Below, one piece after another: positions 22,112 through 34,148 of a DNA stretch of 64,000 nucleotides. Both the position numbers and the translations under genes were made by a program. Each line of letters starts with the position of its first letter. Within the stretch, counting starts at the first letter, position 1. The notes beneath the pieces are model-generated. The model was not told the origin of the DNA and did not search any database. It saw nothing but the letters and a program-made list of their open reading frames with translations. The DNA lies in assembly GCF_031755915.1 (NCBI RefSeq), contig NC_083385.1:13537001-13601000 (forward strand), written 5' to 3'. Origin of the DNA: Ziziphus jujuba. Lineage: Eukaryota; Streptophyta; Magnoliopsida; Rosales; Rhamnaceae.

Positions 22112-24504
22112 ATGAACAGTGTCACGCAGGGATTTTATTTGTTAAAACACTCGGGGAAGAGAGAGAAAGAGAGAGAAGAGAGAGAAAGAGAGAGAGGAGA
22201 GAGAAAGAGAGAGAGAGAGCCACCGCCGGCCACCGGAGTTTTCCACTGTTCCGGCCGAGTTACTGTACATGCGTCGGACAGAAAGCTTGCCCACCTCATT
22301 TCCGGCAAAACCTCCAAATTTCACGGCGAACGGCCGCCGGACGCGCCCAGAACGGACGTCCGAAGTTTGGCGGCGATTTTTCCCCTCCACCGTCGGCCAC
22401 CGCGAATCGGCACTGTTCCGGCCATTTTCCGGCCACACGCGCCTGACAGCCTTGATCCTCTCCTCAAGTCCGGCCTACCCACCAAAAATCACGGCCATCG
22501 GACCACCAACGCGCCGGGATCGGAGCGTTTTCCGGCGAGGGGTCGAAAATCTTCAAACGGTGAAAATACTGTTCCGGCGAGTACCCGAAAATTCCGGCCA
22601 GCTCCAGTCCGCAGTGTTTGACCTCCTGAATCCAAATCCGGCTTCCGTTTCCGCCAATTCGCGACGGTTTGGGAGAATTGCGGAGCCGAAACCCGGAAAG
22701 CTTCCCGATAAAATTCCGACCCCGTCGGGTACGATCATCGGAAAGTAAGACCGAATCCGTGATCCTCATCACGCGAGCTTCGATTCGGTATATAACTCGT
22801 AACCCTTAGATGTCGCTTGGTGTTCGCTCCCCGGGTATCCATTTGGGAATTACCCGAATAAAATATTAATATTTTTGGTTTGTGCACTGTGGTTGTTTAG
22901 GTGCACGCGCGAGTAGTGGAGTGGATCCCGAGGAGGATCTTAGTTGATTTGCGCTCTCCAGGTGAGTGACCCACCTTCAAAAATTATTTTGGGCAATTAA
23001 TTAAATTTAATTGGTATTTAATTTAGTATTTAATTATGCTCATGTGGTGTGGTTTAATTATGATTTTAATGCGGTTTAATTTAAATTATTTGTTATGCAT
23101 GAGCAAGGTATGTTTCGGTATTAATTTTACGTGGTTTCAAATGTGATTTCTCGGGCATAATTGGGTTAAATATTTTTTGAAAATATTTGGTTAAATTTTA
23201 TAAATTATGCCCGCGGTATTTTTATGGTTGCATTTCGTATTTCGAGGAAAATTGTGGTTTGTTGTTATCGCTGTTTCGTACCGGGTGATTGGATAAAATA
23301 TGTGGGATGGTGTTTTGTGAAATTTTGGTATACTTCCCACGGTGGTTTTTGGAAAAACGGTACGGTTGGTTGTTTATGTTTATTTTTAGACGCACTCATA
23401 CAGTATTGGTGTTCTGGTGTATGGTGTATGGACACGTGGTTTAGCACGCGGTTATTATATGGTTTAGCGTGCGGTTATTACTTCACCCGTGAGTTGCCAT
23501 TGGACCGTGGGCAGGCAAGGTTATTGTTGCGCACAGCCGCCCCCCTCCTTGGCCGGGTGATGGTTTTTAGCAGTCGGTACTGTCGGGACGCCGAAGTGAC
23601 CACTGCAGGTTTCTCTCTTTAACCTCCCGCCAGTCGGTGCTCGGGACGCTGGGTATCGGAGGGCATCACCGGTATATGGTGTGGTGCGTCAGGTGTAATT
23701 GTCGGTGTAATTGCAAATAATGGTTTAAACCCCAAAGGTGTTCAAAATTTATTTATTATAATTTATTATATTTTTATTATATATTTGGGGTATGTATTTA
23801 TTTAATTGTTGTTGTTAAATTATTTAATCCCTTGGTTTTTGGGAGGTATGCACATTGGGTTTTGCGAAAAGGTTTTAAAAAGGGAACATTTCAAACGGAG
23901 CGATTGGTGAGAGTTTTGAGGGAAATCATTATTTTCCAAAGGTTATTATTATTTATTATTAATTGTTGGTATTTGTTCCACTCCTTAATTGTTATTATTT
24001 TATTATTATTATCAAAAGGTGTTCAGTAGTTCGGGTTACTCACGGAGATGATTAGCATCTCACACTCTTAAATTCCGTTCCCTTAGGTGCAAGTGGTGGT
24101 AGACGTTCTTCCGGAGCGAACCAAGTTTTCCGCTGCTGTTGTGTTTCGAGAAGTTTCTTTGTACTCTTTCATTTCAGTGTATTATTTCTTTTCAGCCTTG
24201 TTGTATTTCTGTTGTTTAGCACTTCTTAAAGCTTTGTATACTATTGGAATACTTCTGTTTTATTTATGCACTGGACTGTTGTTGCTTTGAGAAGTGCTGG
24301 AATTTGTGGAATCAGTTTGTAGTTTGTGGGAGGAATAAGGGGATGTTTTTAGAAGTGTGTTTTCAGTGCAGGTAATTTGTGGTAAGTAAATCCCTTAGGG
24401 GAGGCTCTGTCGGATTTTCCTTTGGAGGGTCCGGTAGGGTTTCCCTGGGATCAGGGCTGTCTAGGGTTCCGGGGAAGGAATTCTGGACGGGTCCTGACAA
24501 CGTA

Positions 24505-25744
24505 TGCCTTAATCAAACAGAGATATTATTTACCACAGATGTGCGACGATATTATGGACTACATCCGAACCTGTCTTGTGTGCCAACAGGACAAAGTTGA
24601 GAGGCAGAAACCACCAAGGCTATTGGAACCTCTATTCGTCCCGTCATGCCCATGGGAGAGTGTGTCAATCGATTTCATCACCAACCTTCCAAAGATCGGG
24701 GATCTTTCGAGTATTTTGGTTATTATGGATCGATTCTCAAAATATGCAACATTCATCCCTGCCTCAAAGTATTGTACGGCCGAGGAAACTGCCCGCTTAT
24801 TCTTCAAGTTTGTGGTGAAATATTGGGGTGTGCCCCGACACATTGTAAGCGATAGAGATGCAAAGTTCACGGAATCTTTCTGGACAGAACTATTCAAGCT
24901 TTTTGGGTCCCAGCTCAACATTTCCTCCAGTTATCACCAGCGAACGGATGGGCAGACGGAAAGATTCAATGGCATGTTGGAGGAGTACCTACGACACTTT
25001 GTTAGTGCCAACCAGAAGAATTGGGCGCAACTCCTTGATGTAGCCCAATTCTGCTTCAACGCACAAAAGGGATCTCCCACAAGTAAGTGCCCATTCGAAA
25101 TAGTTAACGGTCAGAAGCCCTTACTTCCACACACAGTCGATGAGTACCAAGGCAAGAACCCAAGGGCTTTCAACTTCACCAAAGAGTGGAAGAACAACAT
25201 GGAAATAGTCAAGGCCTACTTGAAAAAGACGACAAATCGGATGAAGAAAGCAAACAAAGACCGGGGACCCCTAGAGTTCAATGCAGGGGATATGGTGATG
25301 GTTAAGCTAACTCAGGAGCAATTTCGCTGGTTAAGGGATAGAGACCCCAGGTTGATGAGAAAATATGAGGGACCAATGCCGATCATCGCCAAAGTAGGGA
25401 GGGCATCGTATAAGGTGATTATCCCAGGATGGATGAGAGTGCACCTGGTATTTCACGTCAGCAACCTCAAGCCATACTATACCGACAAGGAGGATCCAGC
25501 GCGCAACACTCCAGCAAGAGCCGAAGTCAAGACCAAGCTGTCGAAGACAACCAAGAAAGTGGAGGAGATCCTTGCAGAAAGAACCAGACGCGTGCATCGA
25601 CAGCCAGTACGAGAGTATCTCATCAAGTGGAAAGGACTAGGAGAAGAAGAAACCAGTTGGGAGAAAGAAGGCAACTTGGCACCCTACAAGCATCAGATCG
25701 AGGAGTTCAAAGCAGCCGATTCGTCGAGCGCATCGATAGAATGA
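24505..25744 (+). pseudogene. Chromovirus integrase with C-terminal chromodomain
   Basis: This is the open frame continuing the interrupted integrase. Visible are the zinc-finger Cys pair (CLVCQQ), the DDE catalytic residues (SIDFITNLP, VSDRDAKF, TDGQTERFN), a GPY/F-like segment (YEGPMPIIAKVG) and a chromodomain (EYLIKWKGLGEEETSWE) near the C-terminus. The chromodomain targets chromovirus integration to marked chromatin. From the break to the stop at 25,742-25,744 no stop interrupts it, but the N-terminal zinc-finger residues lie on the other side of the solo LTR, so it is not translatable as a whole. Confidence 0.88.
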
Positions 25745-25755
25745 GTGGGGGAGGA

Positions 25756-26445
25756 TGTAAGAGTCGCACACACCTCCGCATTTTGATTGTAAATACCAAG
25801 CCAAGTTCATCCAGGGTCATTCGTCAAGCCCATAGTCACTTACTTAGATTCCTAGCTTTTGTTATACGAAATAGTGCCATTATGATTCCTCGTATATTTT
25901 AATATGTATTCCTATCGGAATGAAAATGACTCAATAAACTCTTTGGAGGGGGGTGGCTAGTGGGCGAGATGTTGGGCTAGACCACTAGCATAGGTGAGAA
26001 CTCTTGATAGTATGCTTGTAAACCTCTTTGTTGTTCTCTCTATTGAGACCGAATAAAACGAACGCATTTCCATTTCATTGTATTATTGCCTTGTTTACTG
26101 ATCATTTTCTAACGATTGTGATTACATGTTTTATTTTATTGCTTGCTTAGTACATGTATAATACTAATATCGTGTGGGTCATTTGCTTGCGAGGGACATT
26201 AACGGTTGGTTTACTACCCACGAGGGGCGAGTAAGCACCGCAAGGCCCCGTTGTACGCTTAGAATGGTGGGATCGTGATACTATGCTTGTTTAGAGGAAG
26301 ACTAGACAAGGGACATGCAAGCGGCTGCGGTCGCATCCGTGCTGGCTGAGGCCTGGCTTCTTTACTATCTCTGCCCAAGTTCGAAGTGGTAGAGTGGCAA
26401 GACCGCTATCTACCTTTTCTGCCCAGGTTGAAGTGGCAGACTAAC
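25756..26445 (+). repeat. 3' LTR of the chromovirus (right end uncertain)
   Basis: It starts TGTAAGAGTC directly after a purine tract (GTGGGGGAGGA). An AATAAA at about 26,051 could be the R-region polyadenylation signal. Composition stays GC-richer than the flank until about 26,445, then an A14 run. The last 100 bp holds a partial duplication of TCTGCCCAAGTTCGAAGTGG. No 5' LTR is available to fix the end; GATTACA near 26,126 is an alternative end. Confidence 0.5.
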
Positions 26446-27010
26446 CAAAAAAAAAAAAAAGAAAAAGAAGAGGGACATGCAATATTCACAGGGAAAAAAG
26501 CCCCAAGTATAAAGGGCCTAAGTTTGTTTCTCAAAATTCTAGAACATAAGTTGATTTTTCTTTCTTAATATGGCAAATAGAATAATTGCAAGAGAGAACA
26601 TAAATCCTACCATTTACCAAGGATAAAGCAAGCTTCCAAGTCTTACTTTGTTTTTTTTTTTTCCTTATCATTAAGTGGATTTGATTTCGAAAATTATTGT
26701 AAAAATATAATGATAATACTTTGTCAGTGAGTTGTCTTCCAAAAGAACGAAAACTAACTTATGATTGAAAGCAAACTTTTAAAGTAAAATAAAATCTAAA
26801 ATAATTTTCTTTTTTTTCTTTTTGCTTCAAAGAAGAACTATGATTATTTTTTATATAAATTTTTTATCTATTTATTGTAAATGTCAAATCATTCTCAAAA
26901 TATTAAAATCATATTGTTCTAAAAAAAAATTAGAGGAAATTAAAAAAAATGAAACCTATTCAATTTATTAAAAAAATGTAATTAGTTGGGCTTGTTACAA
27001 TATAGAGAAA

Positions 27011-27048
<38 letters not shown>

Positions 27049-27150
27049 GTCCAAATTTGTTTAATAAAAAAAAAAAATCCATCACATTGTGTGTGTGTGT
27101 GTGTGTGAATGTCCAAATTTGTTTAATAATAAAAAAAAAAAATCCATCAC

Positions 27151-27183
<33 letters not shown>

Positions 27184-28140
27184 AAATTTGTTTAACAAAA
27201 AAAATAAATAAATAAAATCCATCACATTGCACAGCATACCCTCCGAAAATAATTCCTGCATCCCACTGTTTGCAATAGTTTTTTTAATGCTTATTAATTT
27301 TAATTTGAAACCCACAACGTCATTGGTATTTGGCAGACAACAGATGCGCAAAGTCAAGACAAAATAAATAAATAGACATAAAAAGAAATAATAGAGCGAC
27401 CGCGAGAGTTTAACGAAATATCAATATCGCTTATGTGGCTTTTAATATGACCATTCATTTATTGAAAGACGGCAGATTTTTTTTATTTTTTATTATTGAT
27501 TAAAAAGAGATTCAACTATGATAAAGAAAAGTGTAATTAATAATTATGTTTATTTTTGTTTGTTTTTAACCACAGAATGTCCTCATAGTCAATTGAGTTG
27601 AATTTAGGTGTAATCCATGTAGACTATTAAAGCATTATAGTTTTCTCATCCACACGAATAAAGCAGTACTAACTGGCATATTTAGTTTGATTAGGTTTTA
27701 TTTCCTTATTATTTTTCTTTATTTAATTAATTAGTTCAACACTATTATAATTAAATAGAATTCTTATGATGTAAACATGTTATTAACATTGCATTAAGGC
27801 GTTCCGCCGTCGGGTCCCAATTACTACCACAACTTCACATATCGCATCAATTGCTTTCATATGGGACCTAGGGTCTGCAACAATCACATTTCAATTCAAC
27901 TGTTCAATCAATTATTAGTTCTCACTATTTCTTCTCATATATGTATTTATATATATAGCTCCTGTTCATCAATTAGCTAGCCCAACGAAAACGTTTCTAC
28001 CCAAAAAAGAAAACACACACACAAACAAACAAGCTTGAGAGCTGAGATTAGACCTTAGAGACCTAACACAGCGAAAACGATGTCGAAAACAATAAAAACT
28101 TCCGGAAGGGAATTATTTTTTTATTTTTTATTTGTTTGGT
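26446..28140. other. AT-rich spacer between chromovirus and KAI2-like gene
   Basis: No gene is seen. It holds a TG-repeat minisatellite at 27,016-27,229. No N-terminal subtilase sequence is present on either strand. The stretch just left of 28,141 is the 3' flank of the KAI2-like gene. Confidence 0.5.
27016..27229. repeat. Three-unit (TG)n minisatellite
   Basis: The unit is a (TG)n tract, then GTCCAAATTTGTTTAA, an A run and ATCCATCACATTG. TCCAAATTTG recurs at 27,050, 27,112 and 27,181 (spacing 62 and 69). It is a microsatellite embedded in a higher-order tandem repeat, likely very variable. Confidence 0.9.
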
Positions 28141-29324
28141 TTATTCAGCTATGTCATGTCGAATATGTCGGACAAGCACCGGAATAACTATGTCGGGCGC
28201 GCTCAGCTGGGGCAGATGACCTTCGGTCGACACTACCTCGACGACGGACTTGCCGCCGAGATTCTGGTGCAGGTATTCGGAAATGACAACCGGAACGGCC
28301 ATGTCTTTGGCGCTCTGGATAATGTGGCAGGGGACGGTTACATGCTTAAGTAGCTGCCTCGTGTCGAACTCGAATACAGTCTTTCCAACGCTAAAAGCTA
28401 TGTCCGGTCTCATATTGAACAGCGTCCGGCTGAATTCTTGTACCGCCACCGAGTCCAAGTCTCCTCCCACCGCCAGCGGAGCGAAACCGGAGCACCATGC
28501 TTGGTAATTCGCCTCTATCGCTACGAAAAGTTGGTCCAATTCGTGTTGTTCTAATCCTCCATAGTAATCCTCATCGTTCAAAAACCTAACACACCAAAGT
28601 AAAAACTAGATCACCGCCGTTCAAATAAAATAAAATAAAAAGAAAACTTTTTGAGAGAGTGGATATCGTGATATACACCAAAGTAAACCATAATCCCGGT
28701 ACCAGCAGTACTATTTTCAAAAGCTTGAACTTGGAAAAGATGAATCAAAATTGGATTATTTACTTTTTGAAGATTTTTTACCTGGATCAAAATTTGAATC
28801 TTGGAGCTCAAAAGTATATTTTCAGTTCTATACGCACTGGATCAAGTGTATAAGTACAAATTGGTGATTGTAACTCAAAACAATAATAATAAAAATCATA
28901 TAAATGATCTAATTAATTAAGGTTGAAGTTTATTTTTACTATTATTTTTTTTATACCTTGGAGAGGCGGAGAGCGTGACGATCTTAGAGAAAAGATCAGG
29001 ACGAACCACGGAAGCGACTAAGCCGACCATGGCGGAGAGAGAATGACCGACAAAGATGCAGGATTGGACTTGAAGGGCTTCAAGTATGGCAAGCAAATCA
29101 TAGGCATAGCCGTCGATGGTTGCGTACCTTTCGAAATCAAAGTAGTCGGGGTTTGTGGTTCCAGCACCCATGTTGTCGTACAAAAGCACCCGGTAGTCTT
29201 CCACGAGGTGGGGAACCAAGTGCTTCCAAACCGACTGGTCCGTGCCGAAGCCGTGGGCTAGAACCACAAATTCCTGTCCGCGTCCCAGAACCTTCACGTT
29301 GTGAGCTTCCTCCACGATTCCCAT
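28141..29324 (-). CDS. KAI2: KAI2/D14-like alpha/beta hydrolase receptor, divergent paralogue
   Basis: KARRIKIN INSENSITIVE2-type receptor: an alpha/beta hydrolase that binds karrikins or an endogenous butenolide-like ligand and signals through MAX2 and SMAX1 degradation in nucleus and cytoplasm. Exon 1 is 28,957-29,324 and exon 2 is 28,141-28,585, with the Arg123 codon split AG|G by one GT-AG intron, as in the family. The product is 270 aa, the same length as Arabidopsis KAI2. The catalytic triad S95 (GHSLS), D217 (AKD) and H246 (EGHLP) is intact. It differs from the paralogue at 34,149-35,140 at V96L, Y124F and L218M, positions around the pocket. Other substitutions (A-L-V-Q rather than E-L-Q-V, F187) are scattered. 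Probably functional with altered ligand preference; that is inference. Confidence 0.93.
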
Positions 29325-29931
29325 AATTTTTTTTTTTTTGTCTTTTTCTTTCTCTTACTCCCGACACTCTTAGACGCCTCACGGTGTGTTTTGTACTGGG
29401 AAAGGATAAGTTTGGTTGGGCATTTATGGGCTTCTGCTACTGTAGGGAAGCATTTTGCTTTTATGGTGTCCACTCATCCGGGAAAAACTCAAAAGTATAT
29501 TCATGAGTAAAAACCAAGTTGAAAAACAGAGAGTTTACGTATTGGTTATAATAGATATACAGATATAAACCCCCATATACATGGTATACACAAATATTAA
29601 TTGGATAATTAAGTATCATACAAACTAATATTGGTCACGATATTCTACCATGCTTTGTTAGGCATTAACAAAATTTCAACTCAATTTTAAAAAGATAGAA
29701 AATGCATTTTCCTTTCTATTCTTGTTTGATCCATAATAAAATTTCAATTCACTTTGAAATAATAGAAGATCGGTTTTTTATCTTTCTTTTTTTTTATAAA
29801 ATTTTTTATCTTCTTTTTGTTTAATCAATGATAGAATTACAGTTCATTAATTTTAAAAAGTAATGATTTTATTTCATTTAGTTTTTTTTTTAAAAAATTG
29901 TTAGTGTTTTTAAATAAGGTTATATCATATT

Positions 29932-30474
29932 TGTAACATCCCGCTTACGTTATCATCCCACTTTTTCGCTCTATCAATATTGTCTTTAATTTAACCATCA
30001 TATTACAAACATTTCAGATAATATGAGTTTTTATTTTTTTTTTTTTAAATAAACTTCATAGGAAGATTTCTTTATTCTAACCTTTCAAGAGATCATCCAT
30101 ACTGAGAATGTTACCCATCCTAAAATTGCTCATATTAAAAAATGTTTAACTGGAGAATGCTTTTGAACTCTGAAGCTAATTGTTCTAAAAATGCCTTAAT
30201 TGTTACGTGATTGTCTATTTTTACATTTAAACCATTACTATTTTACACTTAGACAATATGGAATTACTCACTGGCTTTACTCCTTCTTACCTTATATTTT
30301 TTAAGATTCACAAAAATACCTCCTTTGGGATCCAATTTTTGCATGTGGAATTACTTATCGATTTTGTCTATTTTTACATTTAAACCATTACCATTTCACA
30401 TCCGAACAATATAGAATTGCTCACTGATCTTGTTATTTCTTACCTTATATTCTTTAAGGTTCGGAGATCTTACA
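29932..30474. mobile_element. LTR-like element (543 bp) with degenerate 5S-rRNA-like segment
   Basis: It starts TGTAACATCCCG and ends GATCTTACA (TG...CA). About 180 bp in, sequence CCCATCCTA...TTGCTC...TTAACTG keeps the spacing of the complement of plant 5S rRNA (9, 9 and 14 bases between matching blocks), at 30,114-30,151. A segment starting GTCTATTTTTACATTTAAACC is present twice (30,213 and 30,366). No clear target duplication is visible (ATATT against ATTTA), so either it is old or the end is off by a few bases. 5S-bearing LTRs are known in Cassandra TRIM elements; assignment here is tentative. Confidence 0.5.
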
Positions 30475-32487
30475 ATTTACCTTCTTATAAAAGTTTGCAA
30501 ATTCTTACGTATGTTAGTGTGTATGAGTACATATTTGGAAAGAAAAATGTTATTTGTCGAAAGTAGAATCTTTTGTTTTTTTTTTTTTTTTTTTTTTACA
30601 GTATAAATGATTATTCAAAAGAATTTACTTTATCAAATTAAGGTTTTAAATAAAAAATCGCTATATAATTAAAATACAACTAAGGAGTAAAGAACCATAT
30701 CAAATGATTCCACTGTGATTATTAACATTGATTGTAAATAACAAAAATCGTCAGAAAAATATCATAAATTTTTTTAAATTACATATTCTAGAAAATTATA
30801 AATTAATATGCAAAATAATGTGTTCCATAAAAACCATACATTTTTTTCAGCATATATAGAATGGATGGCTACTTTTAAATCCACTAGTAGGACCACACAC
30901 GTGGATTCCTCCCGTGTATTAGAGGCGGAGGTACCAAAAATATGCCCTTCTCCAAGATAGAAAAGATTGCATTGTTTAATGCCTTTATTTTCGTTGGCCA
31001 CTAGCTTATTTTTGATGAAGTTTAAAATAAGATATGGATGACACTGAAAAAAAGAAGAAGAGCGATTTCCAGTCAAAGATAATGTTAATTTGTTCCTCCA
31101 CCTGGTAAATGTATACCAATAGGGTGTTAGCAAAAAGTACATTTCCATTAAATACCCTTTTTAATTGTTTCTGTGATCGAACTATTCAACAAAAATGTTG
31201 AGAAGAAGAACCAAATCAAAGTAGGTACAAGTCATACCACTTCTTCAGCGCTTCAATAAAATTATAACTGTATATGTTAGATTGCTTTTAGCTCATTGGT
31301 TTCTCTAATATTTGACCACGCGACCATGCCCATTATACAAACTGTCAATATATATTAGATATATACATCTATATATATATATATATCTATACTTAATGGG
31401 TGTCGCCAATATAGTTGAAAGTTTAGTCATAATATTCATTAAGGGTTGAAGTTTGAAAGGGGGCCGCAATGCAAATTTATTATGCGTCGTATGTATAATT
31501 AGATAGTTATGACTTAGTTTATGATTGATTAAATAAGAGTATAACAAGAAATCATATATTATAATATCAATTTATAGTATTTATTTTTATTTTTATTTTT
31601 AAAATTAAAATTATAGTAAATTCTTTAATGACAATCAATAAATTGTCACATATTGTGCAGATTACATTTGATTTTTTGTTACAAAATAAAAAATTTATCG
31701 CATTTTCTTTTTTGCCCCATTCTCTCTTCCTCTTGTTTCGGCTAGTAAAACGAATGATATGGTAAAAAATAATTTAGTTTGATTAGAAAAATTTTAAATG
31801 AAAAATAATAGAATATGAGATCCTACACATATAAGCTATTAGATGTTAAATCTTAGATTTTTATTTTTGGTAATAATGAAGGGATTAGATTAACAATCAA
31901 ACAAGGATAAGCAAAGGAAAAAGCTAGCAAATTATTGTGATCCACATCAATTGCCTAATTAATTTGATTTGTAATATAATGACAAATGACTATATATATA
32001 TATATATATGTGTTAAGCTAAAAAAAAAAATGAATACATATATATATATATATATATTATGTATGGTCGAATTGGAAAAGGGCCCATCTTGGCAGGCTTG
32101 GCTCAGCACTTTTATCTAACACGAATTGTATGTTTCAATTATTATTATTATTATTTTGATGAATAAGTTACGGATGTTTATTTAAAAACAAAACATTACA
32201 TGTATTTAGGATGTATTAATTTTCAACTAGTAATATATTATAATAAATCAATTAATTGGGATATTATTTAGCAATTTATTTAGTAAAATTCTTTAGTCTA
32301 ATAGTACTCGTACGTATACCTGTGTATGTAGATAAATTAAGTGTACTTTCCCACCTATAAGTTGTATGTATTTTGAATGCTTTTTCAATCATCTTTCTTG
32401 GGTGTACCATATTCATTAGAAATATAAAAATCTCATGCACGGCCATTGGTATTTCTGGAAAATTAGTGTAATATCAATTTTTAATAC

Positions 32488-32550
<63 letters not shown>
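32488..32550. repeat. (AT)n(GT)n compound microsatellite
   Basis: About 20 bases of AT repeats run directly into about 40 bases of TG repeats. Alternating purine-pyrimidine tracts of this sort are slippage-prone. No link to a gene is visible. Confidence 0.9.
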
Positions 32551-32551
<1 letters not shown>

Positions 32552-32635
32552 AATAACTATGATAAAGCAAGCTATCATATTTATCATCTAATATTTGATG
32601 ACATTAATTTATAAACTGTACCGGGCGTCGACAAT

Positions 32636-33050
32636 AGCTAAGGCTGCGGGATATTTAATACACACAACACAATTAATGTCAAACACTTCACCTCACCATC
32701 ATCTCGTGATCCTTTTGATATACTGAGGGACGTGGCTAAAGCCAAAACCAAACAAACATGTGCAAATTCGGAAATTATGGTTTAAATTTTGTTATGTCAC
32801 TTTATTACGTGGCACAAGCTTCTACCTGATGTCTATAACACTATGCGAAGATTTTTATTTATTTTTTGAAAAAATAAAATAAAATAGAAGTGTAGCTGAG
32901 ATCCATAAAGCTAAAGCTGCGGGATATTTAATAAAAAAAAAACACAATTACTAATTCCCATTCACATCACTGTCATCTCGTGATCTTTTTCTGTCTGATA
33001 ACTGAGGGACGTGGCCAAAGCAAAAACCAAGCAAACATGCGAAAATTTAT
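32636..33050. repeat. Local direct duplication, spacing about 272 bp
   Basis: The segment AGCTAAGGCTGCGGGATATTT at 32,636 recurs diverged at 32,909. Both copies continue through ATCTCGTGATC, GAGGGACGTGG and CAAACATG. Copies differ by many indels, so it is not recent. It lies 3' of KAI2 (34,149). Confidence 0.75.
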
Positions 33051-33723
33051 GATTTCACGATCAGCAAACAGGGAAAAAAAAAATTAAAAGTATGACGTGG
33101 CACAACAAATCTAACCCCTTTCATCACTTTGTCAAAGTGGGTCCGACGCACTTGAGCCCTTATTACTTAATTGACGCCATTAATACCATAAGTCGACACC
33201 AAACAGCTGTAACCACGGACCTTTTAAAAGTCAAACGTACAAACACTAGGACAACAAACATATAGCTTTTACTTTAAGTGGTTGGTTTTTTTTTTTTTTA
33301 TTATTTAATTGTATATTATTTACTTATTTAGTATTAATTAGTGGTATAATATCGTAAATAATAATAAATTTGAAAGAAAAATATCTTAATAAAAAAATCA
33401 ACATAATTTAAAATTATATTGATCTTAATATTTATTTTCTATTAACTTTATATTAAATAGTTATTAACAAATTGAAACAGTATTTAAAATAAATAAATTA
33501 TACATAATTAGATAATAAAAATTTTTAAAAAGTGAAAACCAACTGATTTTTAATTCGATAATGCAGTTAGTTTTAAATTTTTACTTTTTATTTTTCTCTA
33601 CCAAATCATGTGCAATTTATTCATATTTAAAATTTGTTAAATATTGAATTTATTTATAAAATAAAGAAAAATTTTAAACATTAAATTAAACACAGTTTAA
33701 TATCGTGTTGATATTTTATTTTT

Positions 33724-34085
33724 TTCGTTTCATAATTGTAACTAATTATTTAAGAGATATCATACACTATTAACCCTTATTAATTAACATTTAAATAAGC
33801 AAGTTACAACCAATTAAATTGGCAAAAAGAAAAAGTAAAACACGTAACTAGAAACTAACCACTAAATCAAAACGGTGTCAATAGACGATAAAAACTATAC
33901 TTTATTTTTTTCCTTTCAAATTTGCAACTAATTATTTAAGAGGTACCATACATTATTAACCCCTATTAATTAACATTTAAATAAGCAAGTTACAACCAAT
34001 TAAATTGGAAAAAAGAAAAAGCAAAACACGTAACTAGAAACTAACACCAAATCAAAACGGTATCAATAGAGGACGCCTAAAAACT
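33724..34085. repeat. Local tandem duplication, 186-bp period
   Basis: Two adjacent copies share AACTAATTATTTAAGAG, ATTAACATTTAAATAAGC, ACACGTAACTAGAAACTAAC and AATCAAAACGG in order. AACTAATT occurs at 33,740 and 33,926. About 90% similar by eye. Its right copy abuts the 3' end of KAI2. Confidence 0.85.
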
Positions 34086-34148
34086 TTGTACTTTTCGTAT
34101 CGAATTAAAGACTTCTTTGCTTACCACAGACAACAAGTCCTTGCGGAT

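Larger units (their letters stand above)
21641..24499. mobile_element. Solo LTR (2,859 bp) inserted in the chromovirus
   Basis: It starts TGTAACACCCCGTCCC and ends GGGTCCTGACA (TG...CA), and is flanked by the exact 5-bp duplication ACGTA (21,636-21,640 and 24,500-24,504). It interrupts the host element at the integrase N-terminus; the coding frame on the two sides is in register once the LTR and one duplication copy are discounted. No internal retroelement genes or second LTR are present, so this is a solo LTR left by LTR-LTR recombination. The length and TGTAACACCCC start fit a long-LTR plant Ty3/gypsy family. It is markedly GC-richer in its first third than the neighbourhood. Confidence 0.92.
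19310..26445 (+). mobile_element. 5'-truncated Ty3/gypsy chromovirus, split by a solo LTR
   Basis: Order on the + strand: gag tail, aspartic protease, reverse transcriptase, RNase H, [solo LTR], integrase, chromodomain, polypurine tract (about 25,744-25,755) and a 3' LTR starting TGTAAGAGTC at 25,756. The pol order and C-terminal chromodomain identify a plant chromovirus (Ty3/gypsy). The 5' LTR, primer binding site and most of gag are absent. Stops at 19,890, 20,271, 20,552 and 21,335 break the polyprotein, so it is dead. The right limit of the 3' LTR is a guess from where base composition changes, next to an A-run at 26,447. Confidence 0.85.
29325..34148. other. Spacer between the two KAI2 genes
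   Basis: No gene is seen. It holds the promoter of the upstream-transcribed KAI2-like gene (right of 29,324), an LTR-like element at 29,932-30,474, a T23 run near 30,573, a TA/TG compound microsatellite at about 32,488-32,550, and two local tandem duplications (32,636-33,050 and 33,724-34,085). Confidence 0.55.

Noticed and set aside
22072..22772. Several overlapping frames on both strands in the GC-rich solo LTR
   Set aside because: GC-rich, low-complexity sequence lacks stops; composition is Arg/Pro/Glu or Ser/Leu runs with no domain.
26446..28140. Missing N-terminal half of the subtilase to the right of the chromovirus
   Set aside because: No propeptide, DTGVWPE-like or GHGTHTS-like text found on either strand.
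28132..28507. + strand frames over KAI2-like exon 2
   Set aside because: Antisense shadows of a conserved exon with an intact triad.
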